Below, piece by piece: positions 40,326 through 49,012 of a stretch of DNA of 64,000 nucleotides; positions within the stretch are counted from its first letter, which is position 1; the number at the start of each line of letters is the position of its first letter. Made by a program: the position numbers and the translations under genes. Source of the DNA: Kineosporia babensis (GTDB lineage Bacteria > Actinomycetota > Actinomycetes > Actinomycetales > Kineosporiaceae); NCBI RefSeq assembly GCF_021129305.1, contig NZ_JAJOMB010000010.1:62001-126000 (forward strand). The letters are read 5' to 3'. Under the pieces are notes generated by a model, which saw only the letters and a program-made list of their open reading frames with translations, did no database searches and was not told the DNA's origin.

Positions 40326-40494
40326 GGTCCTCACCTGGTTGTCGAGGCCTGGATGCCATGGTCAGGCCAGGACCGCCCCGCCCCCACCGGAGTGGGGAAC
40401 TGGGATCGGCCCGTGATCTCGGCCCGCACCGAAGAGGTTCGGTGCGGACCCTTGTCAGCCTCGCGGTACGTCCTGTTTCCGCGAGCACATATCG

Positions 40495-40567
40495 CAGGGC
40501 AGGAGGGACTCGAACCCCCAACCGCCGGTTTTGGAGACCGGAGCTCTGCCAATTGAGCCACTGCCCT
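40495..40567 (-). tRNA. tRNA-Trp (anticodon CCA)
   Basis: 73-nt cloverleaf. Acceptor AGGGCAG pairs with CTGCCCT, discriminator G, T-arm GGTTCGAGTCC. The anticodon loop is CTCCAAA. CCA is not encoded. It lies just upstream of secE, as in many actinobacteria. Confidence 0.95.
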
Positions 40568-40642
40568 ACAAGCGGATGCTCGATGCCAGCTGAGCACACC
40601 ATCGGCGTGCGCCAGCATGGCGGTTCGCAACCACCCGGAGTG

Positions 40643-40672
40643 AGTCTACGCATCTCCAGGGGTCTGGGTCGA
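40643..40672 (-). promoter_or_regulatory. Candidate promoter of tRNA-Trp/secE/nusG
   Basis: Minus strand: -35 TCGACC (40672-40667), 18-nt spacer, -10 TAGACT (40648-40643), 76 nt before the tRNA. Confidence 0.45.
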
Positions 40673-40791
40673 ACCGGCACGTCGGCGCGGGTTTGCAGGC
40701 CACTCACCGAGCCGGGCGTCCACCGACCGGTGGACCCCGGTTCAGCCTGCTGGTAGTCCCCCACCGCAGGCCCGCTGACCAGGATGGACGC

Positions 40792-41643
40792 ATGGCGGCG
40801 ACGAGCACGGCCGGCCCGGCGCAGATCCGGGTCCGCGGACTCACCAAACGTTACGGCGACCACATCGCGGTCGACGACCTGAGCCTGGAGATCCCGGCCG
40901 GGGAGGTCTTCGCCCTGCTCGGCCCGAACGGGGCGGGCAAGACCACCACCACCGAGATCCTCGAGGGCTACCGCGATCGCGACGCCGGTGAGGTGAGCGT
41001 GCTCGGCCAGGACCCGCAACGGGCCGGCCGGGCCTGGCGCGCCCGGATCGGGATCGTGCTGCAGACCAGCAACGACTACGCCGAGCTGAGCGTGACCGAG
41101 CTGGTCGGGCACTTCGCCCGCTACTACCCCCGGCCGCGCGATCCGGACGAGGTGATCGAGGCGGTCGGGCTGCAGGACAAGCGCCGGGCCCGGGTGCGGG
41201 CCCTGTCCGGGGGCCAGCGCCGCCGGCTGGACGTGGCGCTGGGCATCGTCGGCGCCCCCGAGCTGCTGTTCCTCGACGAGCCCACCACCGGCTTCGACCC
41301 GCAGGCCCGGCGCTCGTTCTGGGAGCTGATCCGGCGGTTGCGCACCGAGGGCACGACGATCCTGCTGACCACGCACTACCTGGACGAGGCCGAGCAGCTG
41401 GCCGACCGGGTCGGGGTGATCGCCGGCGGCCGGCTGATGGCCGTGGACAGCCCGGCCCAGCTGGGCGGACGCCAGAGCCGGCGGGCGCAGGTGATCTGGC
41501 GCGACAGCCGCGAGGCCACCGACACCCCCACCCGGCTGGTGGGCGAGCTGGCCGGGCGCTACCCCGGCGAGATACCGGACCTGCAGGTGCTGCGCCCCAC
41601 GCTGGAGGACATCTACCTGGACCTGATCGGAGAGCACTCGTGA
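40792..41643 (+). CDS. ABC transporter ATPase (DrrA/ABC-2 type)
   Basis: 283 residues from the ATG at 40792 with AGGATG before it. Walker [15 protein letters not shown] (about 43-56), signature LSGGQRRRLDVALG, Walker B ELLFLDEPTTGFDP, and the switch His in LLTTHYLDEAEQ. The C-terminal extension matches DrrA-like drug or antibiotic export ATPases. Its stop overlaps the permease start (GTGA). First of a four-gene unit with a permease and a two-component system; the substrate is not evident. Confidence 0.93.
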   Translation: MAATSTAGPAQIRVRGLTKRYGDHIAVDDLSLEIPAGEVFALLGPNGAGKTTTTEILEGYRDRDAGEVSVLGQDPQRAGRAWRARIGIVLQTSNDYAELSVTELVGHFARYYPRPRDPDEVIEAVGLQDKRRARVRALSGGQRRRLDVALGIVGAPELLFLDEPTTGFDPQARRSFWELIRRLRTEGTTILLTTHYLDEAEQLADRVGVIAGGRLMAVDSPAQLGGRQSRRAQVIWRDSREATDTPTRLVGELAGRYPGEIPDLQVLRPTLEDIYLDLIGEHS

Positions 41644-42449
41644 GCGGCCCGGCCCTGCCCGGTGCGCTGCGGCTGGGGCTGGCCCGCACCGGGATCGAGC
41701 TCAAGGAGTTCTTCCGGCTGCGCGAGACGGTGGTCTTCACCTTTTCGTTCCCGGTGATCCTGCTGTTCGTGTTCGGCTCGGTGTTCGACGCCGAACTGGC
41801 CCCCGGCGTCTCGTTCGCGCAGTACTTCACCGCCGGGATGCTCGCCTCCGGGATCATGCTGTCCAGCTTCCAGACGCTGGCCATCGGGATCGCCGTGGAA
41901 CGGGACGAGGGCACGCTGAAACGCCTGCGCGGCACCCCGATGCCGCCGCTGGCCTACTTCCTCGGCAAGATCGGCCTGGTGCTGGTGACCAGCGTGGTCC
42001 AGGCCGTGGTCCTGCTGCTGCTCGGGGCGCTGCTACTGAACCTCGAACTGCCCACCGACCCGCTGCTGTGGCTGCGCCTGGCCTGGGTCTTCGGGCTGGG
42101 GGTGGCGGCCGGCACGACCGCCGGGATCGCCTACTCGACCCTCGCCCGATCGTCCAAAAGCGCTTCCGCCGTGGTGGTTCCGGTGGTCGTCGTGCTGCAG
42201 TTCATCTCCGGAGTGTTCTTCGTGTTCACCGACCTGCCCGGCTGGATGCAGGCGATCGGCTCGATCTTCCCGCTGCGCTGGCTCGCCCAGGGCATGCGCT
42301 CGGTGTTCCTGCCGCCGGAGTTTGCCGCGATGGAGGCCGGCGGTTCCTGGCACCTGGGGGCCACCGCCCTGATACTGACCGCATGGCTGGTGGCCGGGAT
42401 GCTGCTGGCGCTGCGGACCTTTCGCTGGCAGCGCCACGACCAGAAATGA
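41640..42449 (+). CDS. ABC-2 type permease
   Basis: 269 residues with six predicted membrane helices (for example TVVFTFSFPVILLFVFGSVF and ALILTAWLVAGMLLALRTF). Family pattern ERDEGTLKRLRGTPMPPLAYF is typical of DrrB/YadH-like ABC-2 permeases. GTG start overlapping the ATPase stop; its own stop overlaps the kinase ATG (ATGA). With the ATPase it should form an efflux dimer of dimers. Confidence 0.92.
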   Translation: MSGPALPGALRLGLARTGIELKEFFRLRETVVFTFSFPVILLFVFGSVFDAELAPGVSFAQYFTAGMLASGIMLSSFQTLAIGIAVERDEGTLKRLRGTPMPPLAYFLGKIGLVLVTSVVQAVVLLLLGALLLNLELPTDPLLWLRLAWVFGLGVAAGTTAGIAYSTLARSSKSASAVVVPVVVVLQFISGVFFVFTDLPGWMQAIGSIFPLRWLAQGMRSVFLPPEFAAMEAGGSWHLGATALILTAWLVAGMLLALRTFRWQRHDQK

Positions 42450-43651
42450 ACTCGGTCCACGTCTGGAACCGCTTCGAGCAGGTCTGGGCCGTCGGTTTCT
42501 GGATCCTGCTGGCCCTGATCACCGTGGGCCTGGTGATCAGCACCGAGGTCCCGGCGGCGAACCGGGTCACCGGCCTGGCCTGCGCCGTGGTGATCATGGT
42601 GGCGTTCGCCGGGCTGCGGCCGAGCTCGTACGAGCCCGGCGCCAAGGAGAAGACCTATCTGTGCGTGGCGATCGCCGCCACCGGCGTGGCCGCGGCGGCG
42701 GCGCCCTCGCTGACCCTGCTCCTGTCGGTGATCTTCGCCCAGGTCTGGCTGTACTCCCGGACCCATCGCGAGGCACTGGGGTTCTGCGCGCTGACCGGAT
42801 TCGCCTGCACCGTGGGCCTGCTGACCTCCTCCGGCTGGACCTGGGAGGTGACCCGGATCACCGCTCCGGCGATGCTGGTGAGCACCGCGTTCAGCGCCGG
42901 TCTGGGCCTCTGGATCAGCCGGATCATCGAGCAGTCGGCCGAAAGGGCCGACCTGATCGGCGAACTGGAGAGCACCCGGGCGGAACTCGGCCAGGCGTAC
43001 CACACTCAGGGTGTGCAGGCCGAACGCGAGCGCCTGGCCCAGGAGATCCATGACACCCTGGCCCAGGGATACACCAGCATCATCATGCTCACCCAGATCG
43101 CCCGGGCCGGGCTGGAGGCGGCCGGCCCCCTCGACCCGGCGAAGCTGGAGGAGCGGCTGGCGATGATCGAGGAGGTGGCCCGGGAGAATCTGGGCGAGGC
43201 CCGGGCCCTGGTCGCCGCCTTCGCCCCGGTCGGGCTGGACGGCGCCACCCTGGCCGATGCGGTGCGCCGGCTGACCGGGCGGTTCGGCGCGGAGACCCAG
43301 ATCGCCGCGCAGGTCTCGGTGCAGGGCGAGCTGACCGGCCTGACCCGCGACCGTGAGGTGGTGCTGCTGCGCTCGGCCCAGGAGGCGCTGGCCAACGTGC
43401 GCCGGCACGCCGCCGCCCGCTCGGTCACCGTGCAGCTGGCCGGGGCCGAGGAGCAGGTGCGGATCGAGATCTGTGACGACGGAAAGGGGTTCGACGTGTG
43501 GGCCAAGGACCAGCCTCTGGGGTTCGGGCTGACCGGGATGCGGGACCGGGCCCAGGCCTGCGGTGGTGAGCTCGTCCTGATCAGCTCCCCCGGCTCCGGC
43601 ACCCGGGTGTCGGTACGGGTACCGCGCACCCCGGCCGAGGCCGGGCGGTGA
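42446..43651 (+). CDS. NarL-family sensor histidine kinase
   Basis: 401 residues. Six predicted N-terminal membrane helices (about 12-180) with little extracellular sequence, so it may sense a membrane or membrane-soluble signal, as DesK/LiaS-type kinases do. HisKA_3 dimerisation helix with the phospho-His in LAQEIHDTLAQGYTSI (about 202), then a short HATPase domain with QEALANVRRHAAA, CDDGKGFD and GFGLTGMRDRAQACGG. Overlaps both neighbours by four bases. Confidence 0.92.
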   Translation: MNSVHVWNRFEQVWAVGFWILLALITVGLVISTEVPAANRVTGLACAVVIMVAFAGLRPSSYEPGAKEKTYLCVAIAATGVAAAAAPSLTLLLSVIFAQVWLYSRTHREALGFCALTGFACTVGLLTSSGWTWEVTRITAPAMLVSTAFSAGLGLWISRIIEQSAERADLIGELESTRAELGQAYHTQGVQAERERLAQEIHDTLAQGYTSIIMLTQIARAGLEAAGPLDPAKLEERLAMIEEVARENLGEARALVAAFAPVGLDGATLADAVRRLTGRFGAETQIAAQVSVQGELTGLTRDREVVLLRSAQEALANVRRHAAARSVTVQLAGAEEQVRIEICDDGKGFDVWAKDQPLGFGLTGMRDRAQACGGELVLISSPGSGTRVSVRVPRTPAEAGR

Positions 43652-44295
43652 TCCGGGTCCTGGTCGCCGACGACCACCCGATCGTGCGCTCCGGGTTGGC
43701 CGGCCTGCTCGACGTGGAGACGGACATGACCATCGTGGGCGAGGCCGGTGACGGTGAGGAGGCGGTCGCCCGGGCCACCGCGCTGCGGCCCGACGTGGTG
43801 CTGATGGATCTGCGGATGCCCGGCTTGGACGGGGTCGGGGCCACCCGCCGGATCACCGCCGCCCTGCCGCAGACCCGGGTGCTGGTGCTGACCACCTACG
43901 ACACCGACGACGACATCGTGCACGCGGTGGAGGCCGGGGCCACCGGTTACCTGCTGAAGGACACGCCGCGCCCGGTCCTGGTGGATGCCGTGCGCTCGGC
44001 CGCCCGGGGCGAGACCGTGCTGGCCCCGCCGGTCGCGGCCCGGCTGGTCTCGCGCCTGCGCACGCCGGCCCCGGCGCCGCTGGTGAACCCACTCACGCCG
44101 CGCGAGGTCGAGGTGCTGCGGGCGGTGGCCCGGGGCCTGTCCAACGCGGAGATCGGCCGCTCTCTCTTCATCGGCGAGGCGACCGTGAAGACGCATCTGC
44201 TCAGGGTTTTCGCCAAGCTCGGGGTGGATGACCGGACCCGCGCGGTGACGGCGGCGATGGAACTGGGCATCCTGCCGCCGCCCGCCACCCGCTGA
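43648..44295 (+). CDS. NarL/LuxR-family response regulator
   Basis: 215 residues, GTG start overlapping the kinase stop. Receiver domain 1-120: VADDHPI, phospho-Asp in VVLMDLRMPGLDG (about 53), Lys in YLLKDTP. LuxR-type HTH at about 148-205 (LTPREVEVLRAVARGLSNAE and ATVKTHLLRVFAKLGV). The probable job is to control the upstream exporter in response to the adjacent kinase. It converges with the next gene, only one base between the two stops and no clear terminator. Confidence 0.94.
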   Translation: MIRVLVADDHPIVRSGLAGLLDVETDMTIVGEAGDGEEAVARATALRPDVVLMDLRMPGLDGVGATRRITAALPQTRVLVLTTYDTDDDIVHAVEAGATGYLLKDTPRPVLVDAVRSAARGETVLAPPVAARLVSRLRTPAPAPLVNPLTPREVEVLRAVARGLSNAEIGRSLFIGEATVKTHLLRVFAKLGVDDRTRAVTAAMELGILPPPATR

Positions 44296-44296
44296 C

Positions 44297-45616
44297 CTAC
44301 ATCACCCCGACCCGCTGGAACTCGTCGATGCCGAGCTGGTTCAGCGCGGCCTTGTAGGAGTCCTGGCGGCGCAGCTGGGCCAGTTCGTAGCGCCAGGTGG
44401 CCAGGTCCTGCTGCCACAGCGCGACGAACTCGGCCAGCTCGTGCGAGGTGATCCGGTCAAGCCGCTCCTGCCCGGCCCGCACTGCCTCCAGCTGCTGCAG
44501 CGCCGCCGGGGTGAACCGGGCCAGCGCTTCCAGCCGGGCCACCACCTCGCCGTGCAGCTGCCGGCGCCCGTCGATCACCTGCGACCAGTAACCCCGGTAG
44601 CGGGCCGGCTCGACGATCTTCGTACGGTCGGCCACCGGCCCCTTACCCACCAGCCCGAGCAGCAGGTCGGCCGGCGACTGATGCAGGAGCGCGAAAAGCC
44701 CCTCCCCCAGCACGTCGCCGAACTCCTCGCGAGCGGCCCGGCGGGGGTCGAACGGGTTGTACGGCTGCTGGTCGACCGTGCCGGGCAGGGCCATCCGCCG
44801 ATCGCGCACCGCCTCCCAGCAGAACAGCCAGTCCTCGTTGTAGACGGCTGGGAAGAACGGCAGCGGCCGGGTGAGGTCCACCAGGAGGCAGCCCCCGGCC
44901 AGGAAGGTGTCCTGGGTCAGGCCCACGGTGCGCCGGGCATGGCAGACCACCGAGTTGTCCGGGAACTCGTGGGCCGGCCAGCTCGCCATCGACGCGCCGC
45001 CCGGGCCCAGCATCGATACTCCCCGGGCAATTTCCGACGCCGGCGGGGGCTGAATGTCGTCGTCCAGGAACAGCAACCGCCGCCAGCCCAGCTGCCGGGA
45101 GAGCAGAAGAGCCACGTTGCGTTTGGTGCTGGCGTCCAGGTACGGCGCCGGGTCCGCAGCTGAGCCGACCAGCTCAACCACCCCGGTGGTGACGTCCGCG
45201 CCGGCGGCGACCACTTCGTCCTTAGTTTGAAAGCTTTTGGACGCTCTTGGGTCGCCGACACCGGCGGCGGCCGCGACCGGTCTGAACCGATGCCGCGACT
45301 CCAGCGCGAGCTCACGGGTACGCATCCGGCGTACCGCGGTCGGAGGTTCCTCGGGGATCGCGAAAGCGACCCCCTGCCAGCTGTCCAGCTCCCTGGCGAC
45401 GTCCTCCACCCGGGCGCGACCGCTGCAGGCCACCACCAACGGGCAGTCGAGCTCCTCCGCCAGCGCGACGGCGGCGCTCAGCCCCTGACTAGGTCTGCTG
45501 GCCGGCACCACCACCGCGCAGACCGTGTCCGGATAGACCTCCGGCCATTCCGGCCGGACCAGATGAGCATGTGATGGACGATGTGCAACCGCCCGTACCG
45601 ATTCCCCGTGCAGCAC
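44297..45616 (-). CDS. Putative GT-A-fold glycosyltransferase-like protein, paralog A
   Basis: 439 residues, GTG start; no named family recognised with certainty. The middle holds TKRNVALLLSRQLGWRRLLF followed by LDDDIQ, a DxD metal/nucleotide-sugar motif, then DNSVVCHARRTVGLTQDTFL and FFPAVYNEDWLFCWEA, where NED could be the catalytic base of a GT2-like enzyme. An N-terminal Rossmann-like stretch precedes it (VCAVVVPASRPSQGLSAAVA). The C-terminal 120 residues are charged and helical. No signal peptide or membrane helix, so cytoplasmic. It shares all of these blocks with the next gene upstream. Substrate unknown. Confidence 0.65.
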   Translation of the reverse strand: MLHGESVRAVAHRPSHAHLVRPEWPEVYPDTVCAVVVPASRPSQGLSAAVALAEELDCPLVVACSGRARVEDVARELDSWQGVAFAIPEEPPTAVRRMRTRELALESRHRFRPVAAAAGVGDPRASKSFQTKDEVVAAGADVTTGVVELVGSAADPAPYLDASTKRNVALLLSRQLGWRRLLFLDDDIQPPPASEIARGVSMLGPGGASMASWPAHEFPDNSVVCHARRTVGLTQDTFLAGGCLLVDLTRPLPFFPAVYNEDWLFCWEAVRDRRMALPGTVDQQPYNPFDPRRAAREEFGDVLGEGLFALLHQSPADLLLGLVGKGPVADRTKIVEPARYRGYWSQVIDGRRQLHGEVVARLEALARFTPAALQQLEAVRAGQERLDRITSHELAEFVALWQQDLATWRYELAQLRRQDSYKAALNQLGIDEFQRVGVM

Positions 45617-45672
45617 AAAGGCACCCGCCTTCCCCCGTGCAGTGACAGCGGTTGGCGGGAGCGTATTCGCTG

Positions 45673-47196
45673 TCAGAACGTAACTTTCCGGCCCCTGTCA
45701 GTAGTCGATGCTGACCGGGCGACGCGATCCTGACAACCCTGTTCCGCCTCCGGGTGCGGCCAGCGGGCCCGCACCGAGGCCAGCAGCCGCGGAATTTCGG
45801 TCTCGGTCTCCGGCCCGGCCGCCTCCTGCGACAGCCTGACCAGCACGGACTTCCAGAAGTCCCAATCCTGACGCCACTTGGTGGTGTAGGCGAGCAGTTT
45901 TCGGTGATGCAGCTGCTGGTGCGTCCAGAGTGCAGTGTTCATGCAGACCACCACCGGGTCGTCCGACCGGGGTGGTTTGCCCTCGTCCCAGAGCAGCAGG
46001 TCGCCGGCCCGGCCCCGGACGATGGTGCGCAGCAGGGTGCGGCGCCGGGCCATCACCCGCTTCCAGTACTGCCCGCTCACCACCCGGGCGAAGGCCGGGC
46101 CGTGGTCCTCGGCCAGGTTCATCAGCCCCTCGGCGAGGATCTCCCCGGTCTCCTCCGAACGGGCCCGCTCCGGGCAGAACGCCTCGTACGGTTTCTGGTG
46201 CACCGGCCCGGCGTGGGCCAGTGCCCGCTGGTAGTCCCGGGCCCCGGCCAGGGTCTGCAGCACCAGCATCCAGTCCTCGTTGTAGACCCCGTGCGGGAAG
46301 AACGCGGTGTCCTCGCCGACCCGCAGCAGCAGGGCCCCGCTGCTGATGAAGATGTCCTGGGGCAGGCCGACCAGTGGCCGGGCGTGCCCGACCACCGAGT
46401 TGTCGTCGAAGTCGCGCAGCGTCCAGCCGACGATCATCAGGTCCGGGTCCTCGTTCAGCACCCGCAGGGCGTGCGCCAGGTAGCGCGGGGTGAGGGTGGG
46501 GCCCTGGGCGGCGGCCCGGATGTCGTCGTCCAGGAAGAGCACGAACTCCCAGCCGAAGCGCACCGCCAGCATGATCCCGAGGTTGCGCTTCCAGCCCACG
46601 TCGTTGCACCGGTGCAGGCTGCTCAGTTCGTCCTCGGCGGTGGCGAACCCGGGCTGCCAGGAGGGCGAGACGCTGTCCAGGTCCACCAGCACCAGGGCAT
46701 CACCGAGCAGGTCACGAACGCTCTGCGGGAACTCCTCCGGCAGGGCGTCGCGACTGTGCACGACGATCAGCGGGCAGCCGTGGGTCAGGGCGATGTCGGC
46801 GGCGAAGAGCAGGCCCTCTTCGGTGAGCCGGAAGGACCGGCCGGTGGGGACCACGATGCCGCCCACCCGCCGGCCGGTGTCTGGACGCCGGGCGCCCAGC
46901 AGCGGGCCGTAGGCGCACAGTTCGCTGCCCTCCGGCGGCAGGGCCGGTCGCCCCGGGCCGAAAAGGCTGGTCAGCAGAACCGAATGGGTGGCCCGGTAGT
47001 CGGCCGAGGAGTCGGGCCGGGGTTCCTGCACCGGGACCGGCAGTTCGTCCGGGGCCACCGGGACGACGAAGTCCGGCTCGACCACGACGGCGAGAGCGGG
47101 CTCGGCGGGGACGGTGGCGTCCGGCGTCGTCGGGACGGCGAGCGGGCGCGGGTCAGGGTGCGTCCGCAGGAAGGACGCATGAGGCATCGAAGGCAT
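45673..47196 (-). CDS. Putative GT-A-fold glycosyltransferase-like protein, paralog B
   Basis: 507 residues from the ATG at 47196. It repeats the order of motifs of its neighbour: WKRNLGIMLAVRFGWEFVLF with LDDDIR, DDNSVVGHARPLVGLPQDIF and FFPHGVYNEDWMLVLQ. It differs by a Pro/Val-rich N-terminal region of about 75 residues and a longer C-terminal helical region (WTHQQLHHRKLLAYTTKWRQ). The two are likely an old tandem duplication that diverged. They are separated by 56 nt and lie downstream of an XRE regulator with a hairpin between. Cytoplasmic; role unknown. Confidence 0.65.
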   Translation of the reverse strand: MPSMPHASFLRTHPDPRPLAVPTTPDATVPAEPALAVVVEPDFVVPVAPDELPVPVQEPRPDSSADYRATHSVLLTSLFGPGRPALPPEGSELCAYGPLLGARRPDTGRRVGGIVVPTGRSFRLTEEGLLFAADIALTHGCPLIVVHSRDALPEEFPQSVRDLLGDALVLVDLDSVSPSWQPGFATAEDELSSLHRCNDVGWKRNLGIMLAVRFGWEFVLFLDDDIRAAAQGPTLTPRYLAHALRVLNEDPDLMIVGWTLRDFDDNSVVGHARPLVGLPQDIFISSGALLLRVGEDTAFFPHGVYNEDWMLVLQTLAGARDYQRALAHAGPVHQKPYEAFCPERARSEETGEILAEGLMNLAEDHGPAFARVVSGQYWKRVMARRRTLLRTIVRGRAGDLLLWDEGKPPRSDDPVVVCMNTALWTHQQLHHRKLLAYTTKWRQDWDFWKSVLVRLSQEAAGPETETEIPRLLASVRARWPHPEAEQGCQDRVARSASTTDRGRKVTF

Positions 47197-47215
47197 GGCC
47201 CGGTTTTCGTCTTGG

Positions 47216-47242
47216 GCGGCCGGGCCCGCCGGGCCCGGCCGC
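47216..47242 (-). terminator. Hairpin between the XRE regulator gene and paralog B
   Basis: 12-bp perfect GC stem with a 3-nt loop (47216-47227 with 47231-47242), ending 20 nt before the ATG of the downstream gene. Either a leaky terminator or an element that occludes its ribosome site, which is not obvious. Confidence 0.6.
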
Positions 47243-47252
47243 GATCAGAGAA

Positions 47253-48449
47253 TCAGGAGTATCGGATCCGGGTGCTGGACCGGCCCAGGTCGGGCGTCAT
47301 CGTGGTTCCGGCGATCACCGAGACCCGCAGCAGCATCCAGAAGTCCTCGGGGTCGACGTTGCTGTCCACCCACTGCTCGTTCCGGCCCCGGAACCGGGCA
47401 TCGGTGAATGCCCTTACCGCGCCGTAGGTTCCGCGACTGAACATGCCCCCGAACCGGGTTGCGGTCGAACCGGGGTTGAACGGGTTACGGCTACGGTGCA
47501 CGATCGCGACGTCGGAGGTCAGCTCGGGCGCGCCGAGATGGAAGCGCCGATTGCGGTCGTCGTCGGTACCGCGGACCCATTTCGGCCGGTGCGACTCGGT
47601 GGTCACCGCGTTCGCCGGCTCGGTGGTCGGGATGTTCTCGGCGTCGAGGGGGATCTGCACCTCGCCGTCGAACTCCACGCCGTCCGGATCCCACTGCATC
47701 CGGACCGGGGTGTCCAGCCGCTCGCGCAGGATCTCCAGCACCGTGGTGGACCCGCCGATCGGCACCTCGCCCAGGCTCTCGTCGACCCCGCCGAGCAGGA
47801 TCAGGTGCCCGGTGAGCTGGTCGGCCGAGCTCACCCGGTCGTAGGTCAGCCAGCTGACCTCCGCGGTCGGGCTCTCCGCGCGTACGTGACCGACCAGTTC
47901 GACCAGGGCGTCGATGTCCGCGTTGTAGAGGTTGCGGACGAAGTTGGGGTGGTTCTCGTTGGTGGTGTACTGCACCGCCGGGAGCAACTCGCCCGCCTGC
48001 GCCCGCTGCTGCGTGTAGCCCAGTTGCCGGCTGCTCAACGGGGTGCAGAGGATGGTGACCGGCTGGCCGTCCGCGTAGTACAGGAACCGCCCGCCCAGCG
48101 CGCCGGTCTCCCGGTCCTGCTCGCTGGGTTCGTCCAGCACGCTGTTGCGCAGGGCCCGCAGTTCGTCGAACAGCCGCTCCCGGGCGAACTCCTCCTCCTG
48201 GGAGAGTGCGTCCTCGTCCAGCGGGATCAGCTTGTCGCCCTGCAGCGACCGCTCCGTGCAGAACAGCAGGGCGTAACCGGCCAGCCGGTCCTCGGGCGGG
48301 GTGGCCGCCCCGCTCTCCCAGGAACTGACCAGGGCGCCGCTCAGGCCCAGCGCCTGAGAGACCTGCTTCTGCGTGAGCGCCTGGGGGAACTGCCGGTTGC
48401 GCAGGGCCCGCAACCGGCTTCCCAGACGGATGTCTCCTGACTCTGCCAC
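47253..48449 (-). CDS. XRE-family regulator with large C-terminal domain
   Basis: 398 residues, GTG start. Residues about 8-68 are a helix-turn-helix of the lambda-repressor type (ALTQKQVSQALGLSGALVSS followed by WESGAATPPEDR). The remaining 330 residues form an uncharacterised domain: TYDRVSSADQLTGHLILLGG, NPFNPGSTATRFGGMFSRGT and YGAVRAFTDARFRGRNEQWV. I recognise this as a kind of C-terminal domain found on actinobacterial XRE proteins but cannot name it; LILLGG hints at a Rossmann-like ligand pocket. It lies directly upstream of the GT-A-like pair in the same direction. Palindromes with TTCAG arms in front of it are candidate operators for self-control. Confidence 0.75.
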   Translation of the reverse strand: MAESGDIRLGSRLRALRNRQFPQALTQKQVSQALGLSGALVSSWESGAATPPEDRLAGYALLFCTERSLQGDKLIPLDEDALSQEEEFARERLFDELRALRNSVLDEPSEQDRETGALGGRFLYYADGQPVTILCTPLSSRQLGYTQQRAQAGELLPAVQYTTNENHPNFVRNLYNADIDALVELVGHVRAESPTAEVSWLTYDRVSSADQLTGHLILLGGVDESLGEVPIGGSTTVLEILRERLDTPVRMQWDPDGVEFDGEVQIPLDAENIPTTEPANAVTTESHRPKWVRGTDDDRNRRFHLGAPELTSDVAIVHRSRNPFNPGSTATRFGGMFSRGTYGAVRAFTDARFRGRNEQWVDSNVDPEDFWMLLRVSVIAGTTMTPDLGRSSTRIRYS

Positions 48450-48462
48450 CGCCGCACCCCCG

Positions 48463-48473
48463 CTTCACTGAAG
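48463..48473. promoter_or_regulatory. Candidate operator 1 (CTTCA-C-TGAAG)
   Basis: Perfect 5-1-5 inverted repeat 14 nt upstream of the XRE regulator start codon. Confidence 0.4.
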
Positions 48474-48515
48474 TCCGCTGGAACTACAGTCGATTCCGAC
48501 CACTCAAGTTAACCA

Positions 48516-48529
48516 CTGAAGGGCTTCAG
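48516..48529. promoter_or_regulatory. Candidate operator 2 (CTGAAG-GG-CTTCAG)
   Basis: Perfect 6-2-6 inverted repeat 67 nt upstream of the XRE regulator start, sharing its half-site with the repeat at 48463. Confidence 0.45.
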
Positions 48530-48847
48530 CCGGGGAGATCCTGAGCGGAATTCAAACAGCACGTGTCACGCACCGGCGAAATCGTTGCCAGACCTCAGAG
48601 AATTCCGCACTTAGCCAGGTCGACATTTCTTTAATGACATTGATTAATGCCAGAGTCCTGTCGAAACTGACAACGTTGCAGGGCTTCTGGACCGCCCGCC
48701 GGTGAAGCTCAGCCGAAGCGCGCCGTACATCAGTGAGCACCAACCGTGCAGGGCTGAATGGCGCTGAAGTTTCATTTATTGCCCAGAATTGTTCCTGAAA
48801 CGGCTTGCCGTCCGGCTTCAGGTTGGCCACACTGATATCAGGCGCTT

Positions 48848-48857
48848 TTCAGCTGAA
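48848..48857. promoter_or_regulatory. Candidate operator 3 (TTCAGCTGAA)
   Basis: Perfect 10-bp palindrome with the same TTCAG half-site, 156 nt upstream of the small membrane protein gene. Single TTCAG copies occur nearby at 48889-48893 and about 48922-48926. Confidence 0.35.
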
Positions 48858-49012
48858 CACCAGTCACCCCGTCGGCCACTTCAGCGGCGGAACTGACGGA
48901 CCGCAAGCCTTCACCACAAGCTTCAGCGCCGCAGCAACACCGAAGGCTCCGCGGACTCAGCGGTCGCTCTGCGACGCGCACCTTGCTCGGCACCACGAGG
49001 GAGGGGAACCAA

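Larger units (their letters stand above)
48474..49012. other. 539-nt region of lower GC upstream of the XRE gene
   Basis: No convincing gene. It separates the leftward XRE gene from the rightward small membrane protein gene, so it must hold both promoters. It is visibly richer in A/T than the surroundings and contains repeated TTCAG/CTGAA words, three of them palindromic. A 92-codon leftward frame (48552-48830, GTG, no ribosome site) has scattered A/T third positions unlike real genes here. Confidence 0.5.

Noticed and set aside
48552-48830. 92-codon minus-strand frame upstream of the XRE regulator
   Set aside because: GTG start without a ribosome site, mixed A/T third positions unlike neighbours, no recognised motif, and it overlaps the palindrome cluster. 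A degenerate or foreign remnant cannot be excluded.
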